Shown one piece after another: positions 1 through 5,247 of a stretch of 15,210 bases of DNA. The DNA is from Candidatus Segatella intestinihominis. Its GTDB lineage: Bacteria > Bacteroidota > Bacteroidia > Bacteroidales > Bacteroidaceae. Location of the stretch: the NCBI GenBank assembly GCA_900548535.1, contig URLG01000062.1:1-15210 (forward strand), written 5' to 3'. The notes under the pieces were generated by a model, which did no database searches, had not been told where the DNA came from, and saw nothing but the letters and a program-made list of their open reading frames with translations. Position 1 is the first letter of the stretch; the number at the start of each line of letters is the position of its first letter. The position numbers were made by a program, and so were the translations under genes.

Positions 1-208
1 CATTGAAGCTTGGCATACTGCCCACTTCTGAAATCTGATACGTCCTTTCCCATCCAGGAAAGTACGTATCGTAGGTCTGCTCGAAATAAATCTCGGCGAT
101 TATCACCGAGCTGATTGCCAATCCGAGCGCCAGACACAAGATTTTCACGAAATTGTGCTGGCCCCTTCGAGGCAGATTCTTGAATGCGTTAACTATATGA
201 TTCAACAT
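1..208 (-). CDS. FtsX/MacB-type ABC transporter permease, N-terminal part only
   Basis: The reverse strand reads MLNHIVNAFKNLPRRGQ and continues open for 69 codons to the window edge. A short basic cytoplasmic leader is followed by a hydrophobic segment (about residues 22-40, LCLALGLAISSVIIAEIYF) and then the start of a periplasmic region. This is the usual beginning of MacB/FtsX-family permeases of Bacteroidetes tripartite efflux operons. The gene lies 69 nt downstream of the membrane fusion gene on the same strand, so the two are probably co-transcribed. The spacer just before its ATG is a heptanucleotide tandem array (213-247). The 3' end lies beyond position 1, so nothing can be said about the C-terminal membrane domain. 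The role, coupling ATP hydrolysis to export of an unknown substrate, is family inference. Confidence 0.8.
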   Translation of the reverse strand, partial: MLNHIVNAFKNLPRRGQHNFVKILCLALGLAISSVIIAEIYFEQTYDTYFPGWERTYQISEVGSMPSFN

Positions 209-212
209 TTTT

Positions 213-247
213 ATTTAATGTATAATTTATAATGTACAATGTATAAT
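213..247 (-). repeat. Five-unit heptanucleotide tandem array before the permease start
   Basis: Read on the minus strand this is ATTATAC, ATTGTAC, ATTATAA, ATTATAC, ATTAAAT: five consecutive 7-nt units ending 4 nt before the ATG at 208. It follows directly on the box AGACAAGAGAATT (257-245), which also occurs before the fusion-protein gene. The function is unknown. An AT-rich, unstructured 5' region could help translation start in Bacteroidetes, where Shine-Dalgarno sequences are weak. Confidence 0.8.
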
Positions 248-272
248 TCTCTTGTCTCAAAGGCGTGTGCAC

Positions 273-300
273 AATTATTAATTATTAATTATTAATTGTT
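273..300 (-). repeat. Four-unit heptanucleotide array overlapping the fusion-protein stop codon
   Basis: The plus strand reads AATTATT three times and then AATTGTT, with exact 7-nt spacing. The stop codon of the HlyD-like gene (278-280) lies inside the array, so the last residues of the protein (LIINN) are encoded by repeat units. Because 7 is not a multiple of 3, gain or loss of a unit would change the C-terminus and stop position. Confidence 0.8.
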
Positions 301-1534
301 CATTATCCTTATAGGCTTCGTAGCCACTTACGATGACTCGCTCTCCCGGCTCCAAGCCTTCTATCACCTCATAGTATTGAGGATTCTGACGGCCGATGGT
401 TATCTTGCGGCGATAAGCCTTCTTGCCACTCTTGTCAAGGACAAAAATCCACTGACCACCCGTCACACTATAAAACGTACCTTTAGGGATGATGATTGCC
501 TGCTTCGACTGTCCGAGTTGCAAATCCACATAGTAGGTCTGACCCGTTCGGATGTTGCCTGGGCGAACGCCTTTGAAGACGAAGTCGATACGGAACCTGC
601 CGTCTCTTACCTCAGGATAAACCTTGCGGACCTGCAGGAGATAATGCTTGCCATTCTGGTCGAAGGTGGCAGTAAGTCCCGGCTTAACGCGGTCGATGTA
701 GTGTTCATTCACCTGCGCCTGCACCTTGAAATCGCTGAGGTCGTTGATGACTCCTATCTTCTGTCCGGCAGAAATGCTCTGTCCTAACTCCACATCGAGC
801 AAGCCGATTTCGCCCGAAATGGTGCTGCGGATGTTCAGTTTCTCCTTGCGCTGTCTGACGAGTTGTACATTGCGCTGCATGGCTTCGAGGTTATCGTTCA
901 TCTGGTTCACCTGAGAATGGCGGAGCTGTGCATCCTTCTTCAGTCGCTGGTTGATGAGGGCGTGCTTCTTCACCGCCAAGTCATAATCCTCCTTTGCCTT
1001 GAGATACTCCTCACGGGAGTTGAGTTGCTCCTTGTGGAGAGCCTCTTGATGCTGATAAGCACGTCGCTTGGTGACGACATCTTGCGAGAGCGAAAGAGCC
1101 TCATTGGAATTATTAAGCCTATCTTGCTCCATGGATATCTGCGTGTTACGGAGCATATCCTGCTTCTCGGCAAGTTCACTCTCGGCATTCAGTATTTCCA
1201 AGTCGAGATTGGAGTTGGAGAGCTTTACGATGATGTCGCCCTTGCCTACATGGGCACCCTCATCCACCACTTTTTCTGTGACGATGCCGCCCTCCTCGCT
1301 GCTGATTTGCACCACGGAGATAGGCACCACCTGACCATCTACCGAAACATAGTCATTAAACTGACCATGCTCCACCTTTGCGATGCTCAATCCCTTGCGA
1401 TCCACCTTTAGGGTGGAAGAGAAATTGCTCATTCCCAACCATACGAGGAGCGATACCAAAACCACGCCTCCTGCTATCCATGCCCAATACTTGCGAGGCA
1501 CGATATATTTTTTCTTTTCTATCTTTACGTCCAT
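278..1534 (-). CDS. HlyD-like periplasmic membrane fusion protein of an efflux pump
   Basis: This 418-residue protein is the usual length for the periplasmic adaptor that links an inner-membrane ABC permease to TolC. It has a basic N-terminus, one membrane anchor (about residues 17-36, WAWIAGGVVLVSLLVWLGM), then a first lipoyl half-motif (about 68-106, with SSEEGGIVTEKVVDEGAHV). A long Glu/Lys/Gln-rich coiled-coil hairpin follows (about 110-235), then the second lipoyl half (ISGEIGLLDVELGQSISAG), a beta-barrel and a C-terminal membrane-proximal domain (IIIPKGTFYSVTGGQWIFV). It is 40 nt downstream of tolC and 69 nt upstream of the permease, so it sits in one operon with both. Its last codons lie in a 7-nt repeat array. 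The transported substrate cannot be deduced. The family call is firm. Confidence 0.92.
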   Translation of the reverse strand: MDVKIEKKKYIVPRKYWAWIAGGVVLVSLLVWLGMSNFSSTLKVDRKGLSIAKVEHGQFNDYVSVDGQVVPISVVQISSEEGGIVTEKVVDEGAHVGKGDIIVKLSNSNLDLEILNAESELAEKQDMLRNTQISMEQDRLNNSNEALSLSQDVVTKRRAYQHQEALHKEQLNSREEYLKAKEDYDLAVKKHALINQRLKKDAQLRHSQVNQMNDNLEAMQRNVQLVRQRKEKLNIRSTISGEIGLLDVELGQSISAGQKIGVINDLSDFKVQAQVNEHYIDRVKPGLTATFDQNGKHYLLQVRKVYPEVRDGRFRIDFVFKGVRPGNIRTGQTYYVDLQLGQSKQAIIIPKGTFYSVTGGQWIFVLDKSGKKAYRRKITIGRQNPQYYEVIEGLEPGERVIVSGYEAYKDNEQLIINN

Positions 1535-1540
1535 AATTTT

Positions 1541-1568
1541 AAGTGAAGAGTGAAGAATTCTCTTGTCT
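1541..1568 (-). repeat. Repeated 13-bp box plus two-unit heptanucleotide array before the fusion-protein gene
   Basis: Minus strand, in transcription order: AGACAAGAGAATT (1568-1556), then CTTCACTC and TTCACTT, two 7-nt units, ending 6 nt before the ATG at 1534. The same 13-bp box occurs at 257-245, where a different heptanucleotide array follows it. The order box, heptad array, ATG is therefore used twice in this operon with different repeat units. Confidence 0.75.
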
Positions 1569-1574
1569 TCTTTG

Positions 1575-3005
1575 TTATTTGATAAGATTTTTTCCCTGAT
1601 AGTAATCTACGAGCCGTTGTTTGATGACGAGCAACATTTGCATTTGAAGCTGCTTGATGCGACTTTCTAGAAGCGTCTGTGCAGCGGTGTGAAGGTCGAA
1701 GGTGGAGAGCATTCCTTCCTCAAACTTGCGGCTCGACATATAGTAAGCGAGCGAATCGGAAGCCACTTTCTTTTCCATCTGCTCCAACTCCTTGACATAT
1801 CCCTCAGCATCCATTATCGCCTGGGCAATGTTGTCATGGAGTTTGCGCTTCGTCTCCTCCAAGTTCACCTGCGCCAACTGCCAGTCGTTGCGTGCCTTCT
1901 TCACGCTGTGCCAAGCCTCATTATTATATATAGGTATAGAGAGGGTCAGTGCAAGGTACTCGCCTCGATTGTTGCGAAACTGGGAGGCAAAGCCTTCGTA
2001 CTGCCCTCGTTGAGAGAGATTTTTATAATAGTTGGTAGAGATGCCGCCACCGAGAGAGAGGGATGGCAGCAACTTGCCCTTCGCTATCTTGTAGTTATAC
2101 CGGGCATTCTCCACCTCAAACTCCGCCGACTTGACATCGGGAGAAGCATTGAGGAATTTTTGGTAAACGGCAAGGCTTTTCATAGGCAAGCCAAGATTAT
2201 CTTTTCCAGCATTTCCTTGAATATCAAGAAGATTAAAGTTCCCATTGCTTATCTGTTTATCTGTTGTTACCAAATGCAGTTCTTCCTCCACGGGGAAATT
2301 CATCGCCGACTTCAAGGAGAGCAAGCTCTGCTGTGCCACATTCTTCTGATGCGTCAGATTATATTCATCCTCAGCCACCTGCGACTCCATCTGCACCACG
2401 TCAGGGCGACCTTTCTCGCCTAATTCATAGAGTCGTTGCATCTTGGCGAGCAGTCGCTTGCTCTCGGCCAGTTTATCACTCGCTATCTGTATGCTAGCCT
2501 CAGCATAAGCGGCATCCACAAACTTCTGCATCACGTCTATCGCCTTGTCATCCCTCACCTTCTGCATGGCAGTGGTGGAGTAAGCTTTCGCCAACTTAGC
2601 TTGCTTAAAGGCATTGATGGTAGCGAAACCATCGAAGACATTGAGCGAGGCATAAAGCTGATAGTAGTTGTTGAATGTCGTTACATTATTATAAGTATTG
2701 GTCTCAGGGTCGATATTTCGTCCCCAAGCATACTGCCCTTGCACGCCCCCGCTAACCGTAGGCAGAAAGCTATTCACCGCCTTCTGATAATCCTGCTTGC
2801 GTTGTCGGTCATTGATCACCTCTCGCTTCACATCCGTAGCATGACTTACGGCATAAGCCATGCAGGAGTCAAGCCCCCATGTCTTAGCTTGGGGTTCTCC
2901 TATAGCCTCAGCAGCCGTTTGAGGTGTCGCCGCAACTTGCGCCGTAACCTCTAAGCTCCCCAAAGCCATCAATCCGATGTATAATCCTATTCTTTTCATT
3001 GCCAT
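1575..3005 (-). CDS. TolC-like outer membrane efflux protein
   Basis: This 476-residue protein is the expected size for the outer membrane channel of a tripartite efflux system. A signal peptide is visible (MAMKRIGLYIGLMALGSLEV, cleavage likely near TAQ). The rest shows the repeated long amphipathic helices of the OEP family, with characteristic phrases such as LDSCMAYAVSHATDVK near the N-terminus and LALTLSIPIYN in the second repeat. Starts at 3005 and 2999 (second Met) are both possible; no strong Shine-Dalgarno sequence decides between them. It is the first gene of a minus-strand operon with the fusion protein and a permease. A sigma-54-like promoter lies 23-37 nt upstream and a tandem dyad about 95-130 nt upstream, suggesting activator-dependent transcription. 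Confidence 0.92.
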   Translation of the reverse strand: MAMKRIGLYIGLMALGSLEVTAQVAATPQTAAEAIGEPQAKTWGLDSCMAYAVSHATDVKREVINDRQRKQDYQKAVNSFLPTVSGGVQGQYAWGRNIDPETNTYNNVTTFNNYYQLYASLNVFDGFATINAFKQAKLAKAYSTTAMQKVRDDKAIDVMQKFVDAAYAEASIQIASDKLAESKRLLAKMQRLYELGEKGRPDVVQMESQVAEDEYNLTHQKNVAQQSLLSLKSAMNFPVEEELHLVTTDKQISNGNFNLLDIQGNAGKDNLGLPMKSLAVYQKFLNASPDVKSAEFEVENARYNYKIAKGKLLPSLSLGGGISTNYYKNLSQRGQYEGFASQFRNNRGEYLALTLSIPIYNNEAWHSVKKARNDWQLAQVNLEETKRKLHDNIAQAIMDAEGYVKELEQMEKKVASDSLAYYMSSRKFEEGMLSTFDLHTAAQTLLESRIKQLQMQMLLVIKQRLVDYYQGKNLIK

Positions 3006-3027
3006 TCTTTGTTTTGCCTATATAATG

Positions 3028-3042
3028 ACAATCGCCGTGCCA
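3028..3042 (-). promoter_or_regulatory. Putative sigma-54 (RpoN) promoter of the tolC operon
   Basis: The minus strand reads TGGCACGGCGATTGT. Against the sigma-54 consensus TGGCACG-N4-TTGC, everything matches except the last base of the -12 element (GT instead of GC), with exact -24/-12 spacing. The predicted start is near 3016, leaving a very short leader before the ATG at 3005. No good TAnnTTTG-type promoter was seen in the same spacer. Confidence 0.65.
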
Positions 3043-3098
3043 AAAATAAGTGTTATCTGATTATCAATCGGTTAACAATAACATCACTAAAAGAGAAC

Positions 3099-3136
3099 TG
3101 TCCAATAATTAGACACCACCGCCTAATTATTGGACA
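3099..3136 (-). promoter_or_regulatory. Tandem dyad, probable activator (enhancer-binding protein) site
   Basis: Two 14-bp arms, TGTCCAATAATTAG (3099-3112) and its exact complement (3123-3136), are separated by 10 nt. The 17-mer TGTCCAATAATTAGACA (3099-3115) is itself a near-palindrome (TGTC...GACA), and 3120-3136 is its inverted, slightly degenerate copy. The two centres are 21 bp apart, about two helical turns. They lie roughly 90-115 bp upstream of the predicted sigma-54 start, a typical position for such activator sites. A transcription terminator is an alternative reading, but neither strand has a T-tract after the arms. Confidence 0.6.
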
Positions 3137-3184
3137 ATTCGAAAGTGAATCTCATCAATTCTTCAAAAACATTCTCATTTTTTC

Positions 3185-3679
3185 TTATAACAATTCTCTT
3201 GCTATCCATGCACACGCCTCTGCATCAGCCAAGGCATTGTGGTGCTTGGTAAGGTCATAACCGCAATATGCAGCTACCGTTTGGAGCTGGTGGTTGGGCA
3301 GTAGAGAGCCGAGCTTCTTCCTCGATGTCCTGCAGGTGCAGAAAAACTGATAATCGGGATAGTCCATTTGGTAGGTTCTAAATACCGCCTTGAGGCAACT
3401 TTCATCAAATGGTGAATTATGAGCCACCAGAGGCAGCCCCTCTATCTTAGGCGCAACCTCTGCCCATACCTCTGGAAAAGCCCTGGCATTCAAGGTATCT
3501 TCCAATGTCAATCCATGTACCTGCGTATTCCAATAGGAGTAATACTCCGGCTCTGGCTTGATGAGGGAGTAGTAACTATCCACTATCTCGCCATCCCTCA
3601 CGATTACGATGCCCACGGAGCAAACGCTGCTACGCTCGCTGTTGGCTGTCTCAAAATCTATCGCTGCAAAATCTTTCAT
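3185..3679 (-). CDS. DEDDh-family 3'-5' exonuclease (DnaQ-like)
   Basis: The 164-residue protein is a stand-alone exonuclease domain. The DEDDh catalytic set is visible: D8 and E10 in AIDFETAN, D92 in HNSPFDESCL, and H147/D152 in HHNALADAEA. The start at 3679 (MKDFAAIDFE) is chosen because the catalytic strand begins immediately after it; an in-frame ATG 48 nt upstream would lie within the predicted promoter. Such proteins are annotated as exonuclease or DNA polymerase III epsilon-like and remove nucleotides from DNA or RNA 3' ends; the true substrate is unknown. It lies upstream of tolC on the same strand, 179 nt away, but tolC seems to have its own promoter. Confidence 0.9.
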   Translation of the reverse strand: MKDFAAIDFETANSERSSVCSVGIVIVRDGEIVDSYYSLIKPEPEYYSYWNTQVHGLTLEDTLNARAFPEVWAEVAPKIEGLPLVAHNSPFDESCLKAVFRTYQMDYPDYQFFCTCRTSRKKLGSLLPNHQLQTVAAYCGYDLTKHHNALADAEACAWIARELL

Positions 3680-3695
3680 ATATCTCTTTTTATCA

Positions 3696-3727
3696 CAAAA
3701 ATAGTAAATATTTTGGTAGCAAACCAA
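3696..3727 (-). promoter_or_regulatory. Bacteroidetes-type promoter of the exonuclease gene
   Basis: The minus strand has TATTTTTG (3703-3696), matching TAnnTTTG, and a TTG (3727-3725) 21 nt upstream. The ATG is about 17 nt downstream of the -7 element. Confidence 0.6.
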
Positions 3728-3806
3728 CTTCTTGTTTGTTTTCTATTGAATATTTCACTATTTTAACCAATATTCTCCTTATTCAGTAATTAATGTAACC
3801 CATTCC

Positions 3807-4012
3807 GTAAAAAAGATATTTATGTTGTCAACAGTGTTGGCTATGTTCGCAAGTTCACTTTTGAACAGTTGTGGCACTTCCAAGAAAGAAGCGCAGGTAG
3901 CGTTCTCTTCCAAATCAAGACGGAGCGCACTTATCCTGGCTCACACCAAGCACTCATAGACGCTGCCAAGGAGGAGAAGAAGGAAGAAGTAAAGCAAATT
4001 GAAGTGAAATAA
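3807..4012 (+). pseudogene. Broken small lipoprotein gene (frameshift, start codon probably lost)
   Basis: From 3810 the frame reads KKIFMLSTVLAMFASSLLNS followed by CGTSKKEAQ: a basic start, a hydrophobic stretch and a lipobox (LNSC-G), which is a clear lipoprotein signal. The codon before KK is GTA rather than ATG; an internal ATG exists at 3822. This frame stops at 3948. A second frame, starting near 3900, reads VLFQIKTERTYPGSHQAL, then IDAAKEEKKEEVKQIEVK and a stop at 4012, clearly protein-like and charged. The two halves together look like one secreted lipoprotein of about 67 residues disrupted by an indel near 3897-3905. A terminator follows at 4072. The function of the intact form is unknown. 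Confidence 0.5.
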
Positions 4013-4071
4013 GCTTTCGCCCCAGAAAGCCAATCCGCTTCGATAAAATCGAGAAACAGTAATTAAAGCTG

Positions 4072-4108
4072 AAAGGGTAAGTTCCCATCGTGGGAGCCTA
4101 CCCTTTTT
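4072..4108 (+). terminator. Strong intrinsic terminator after the lipoprotein remnant
   Basis: AAAGGGTA (4072-4079) pairs with TACCCTTT (4099-4106). A second inner stem, TCCCA/TGGGA, surrounds a TCG loop, and the 3' arm runs directly into a T-tract. The T-tract favours rightward transcription. Confidence 0.8.
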
Positions 4109-4111
4109 GCG

Positions 4112-4201
4112 TATTACAATGTCTGCTCCACTCTCCAAGATGTGCTTACGAATGAAATAATGACCTCTACCCTCTCCTTGAATTACAAAAATTGCCTTCA
4201 T
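4112..4201 (-). pseudogene. Possible 5' stub of a glycosyltransferase gene
   Basis: On the minus strand from the ATG at 4201 the frame begins MKAIFVIQGEGRGH. This resembles the N-terminus of a Bacteroidetes glycosyltransferase family that opens with a hydrophobic strand and QGEGRGH. After about 14 codons the resemblance ends (YFIRKHILESGADIV), and the frame then runs into the terminator hairpin at 4072-4106. It is best read as a truncated gene start left by a deletion. The family recall is from memory and the match is short, so a chance resemblance is possible. Confidence 0.35.
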
Positions 4202-4437
4202 TTCTTTACGTCTATTACATCTTATAACATCTTGAGGCGGCTTACCCATAAGCCACCTTTCTGGGCACAAAGGTACAGCCTTCATGTTGCAAAGAAGTAA
4301 AAAACAGATGAAGAAAGGATGAAAACAAGGAAAGAGAGCATTGCACAAATCTTGAGAAATGGTAGCAACAAACACACATTATGCCACAATACATCTGAAA
4401 AATCGGATGAAAATGCATTTTTTCATTAGAATTCTTC
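4202..4437. other. Intergenic stretch with small palindromes only
   Basis: No gene is recognisable. Two small dyads are visible: GGCTTA/TAAGCC (4239-4254) and AAAATGCATTTT (4410-4421). The second lies just upstream of the higB promoter and could be a HigA operator, but this is a guess. On the minus strand TACCTTTG occurs near 4270-4277, a possible old promoter for the stub at 4201. Confidence 0.4.
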
Positions 4438-4465
4438 TTGTTTTCAAGAACTTTTCTTATCTTTG
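4438..4465 (+). promoter_or_regulatory. Promoter of the higBA operon
   Basis: TATCTTTG (4458-4465) matches the -7 consensus TAnnTTTG, with a TTG at 4438-4440. The spacing of 17 nt is shorter than the 20 nt seen at other promoters in this window. The higB ATG is 22 nt downstream of the -7 element. Confidence 0.55.
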
Positions 4466-4487
4466 CAGGCATAAAACGAGCAAGAAT

Positions 4488-4784
4488 ATGAAGATATTAA
4501 AATTTAAAATGCTCAAAGCTTTTGGAAGAAAGCATCCTGATGCAGAGGATGCGCTAATGCGATGGGCAGAATATGTTGAAAAAACTGAATGGAAAAGCCA
4601 TGCTGATTTAAAAGAAGCCTTTCCTTCAGCCGACTATGTCGGTAATGACAGATATGTATTCAATATATCTGGAAATAAGTTTAGGCTCGTCACAATCGTT
4701 GTGTTCTTTCAAGGATTCCTTCACATACGATTTGTAGGAACACACGCTGAATATGATAAGATTAAGGACATTAAAAACATATAA
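4488..4784 (+). CDS. higB: HigB-family toxin (mRNA interferase)
   Basis: The 98-residue protein is a typical HigB toxin in size and sequence. It has the conserved core ADLKEAFPSADYVGNDRYVF and the strand NKFRLVTIVVFFQGFLHIRF, ending with VGTHAEYDKI. HigB toxins are RelE-fold ribosome-associated endoribonucleases that cut mRNA and are neutralised by HigA. The start at 4488 is chosen because the promoter -7 element lies at 4458-4465; the longer open frame from 4359 would begin upstream of the promoter and reads as non-coding. The antitoxin gene follows after 2 nt, the toxin-first order typical of higBA. Confidence 0.88.
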   Translation: MKILKFKMLKAFGRKHPDAEDALMRWAEYVEKTEWKSHADLKEAFPSADYVGNDRYVFNISGNKFRLVTIVVFFQGFLHIRFVGTHAEYDKIKDIKNI

Positions 4785-4786
4785 CT

Positions 4787-5164
4787 ATGGATATCAAAGA
4801 CGAAAAGACATATAATGAAATAGACAACCGCATGGAGGAACTTTTGGAAAAAGGAACCAAGTTAGGCGGTATGGACTATCTCAGCGATACAGAAAAAGAA
4901 GAATTGAAAGTGTTAAGCGAAGCTGCTTACGATTGGGAGTGTGAAGTGGATCCTCACCCATGGCGTGTAAAACCATCCCTTATAGCAGCCATAAAGATTG
5001 CATTTCGCGAAAAAGGATATAAGCAGAAAGATGCAGCTAAGGCTATAGGAATATCCACCACAGCCTTAAGCGACATCCTCCATGGTCGCCGTGCCATTAG
5101 CTTCGACATTGCTCGTAACATTTACCATAACCTGGGAGTTCCTGCAAATGTGGTGCTGGCATAA
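4787..5164 (+). CDS. higA: HigA-family antitoxin, XRE-type HTH
   Basis: The 125-residue protein has an acidic N-terminal half and a helix-turn-helix at about residues 78-102 (KQKDAAKAIGISTTALSDIL), with the ending ARNIYHNLGVPANVVLA typical of HigA antitoxins. It should bind and inhibit HigB and repress the shared promoter. The 2-nt gap to the toxin stop codon suggests coupled translation. The N-terminal region (1-60) is longer than in minimal HigA proteins and resembles the extended Bacteroidetes form. It ends 83 nt before the convergent restriction-modification gene, with a hairpin between. Confidence 0.88.
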   Translation: MDIKDEKTYNEIDNRMEELLEKGTKLGGMDYLSDTEKEELKVLSEAAYDWECEVDPHPWRVKPSLIAAIKIAFREKGYKQKDAAKAIGISTTALSDILHGRRAISFDIARNIYHNLGVPANVVLA

Positions 5165-5180
5165 GTGACCAATGCCTGAC

Positions 5181-5219
5181 TTTCTCTACCAAGCCTAGCC
5201 ATTTGGCTTGGTGGAGAAA
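5181..5219. terminator. Hairpin between convergent higA and the restriction gene
   Basis: TTTCTCTACCAAGCC (5181-5195) pairs with GGCTTGGTGGAGAAA (5205-5219): 15 pairs including one G-T wobble, with a 9-nt loop. Neither strand has a long T-tract afterwards, but the A/T-rich stem ends and the position between two converging genes make a bidirectional terminator likely. Confidence 0.65.
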
Positions 5220-5247
5220 AATCTCATACAAAATCCACAAAAAAGCT

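Noticed and set aside
1689..2423. Plus-strand open frame of 244 codons across tolC
   Set aside because: Antisense to a clear TolC coding sequence, with no domain or promoter of its own.
3099..3136. Intrinsic terminator of the exonuclease gene
   Set aside because: The dyad could fold, but the arms are AT-rich, no T-tract follows on the minus strand, and the position and double-palindrome structure fit an activator site better.
3941..4375. Full 144-codon minus-strand ORF as a real gene
   Set aside because: Its first 58 codons are low-complexity, Cys/Phe-rich sequence and its end runs through a terminator and the lipoprotein remnant. Only the piece from 4201 looks derived from a gene.
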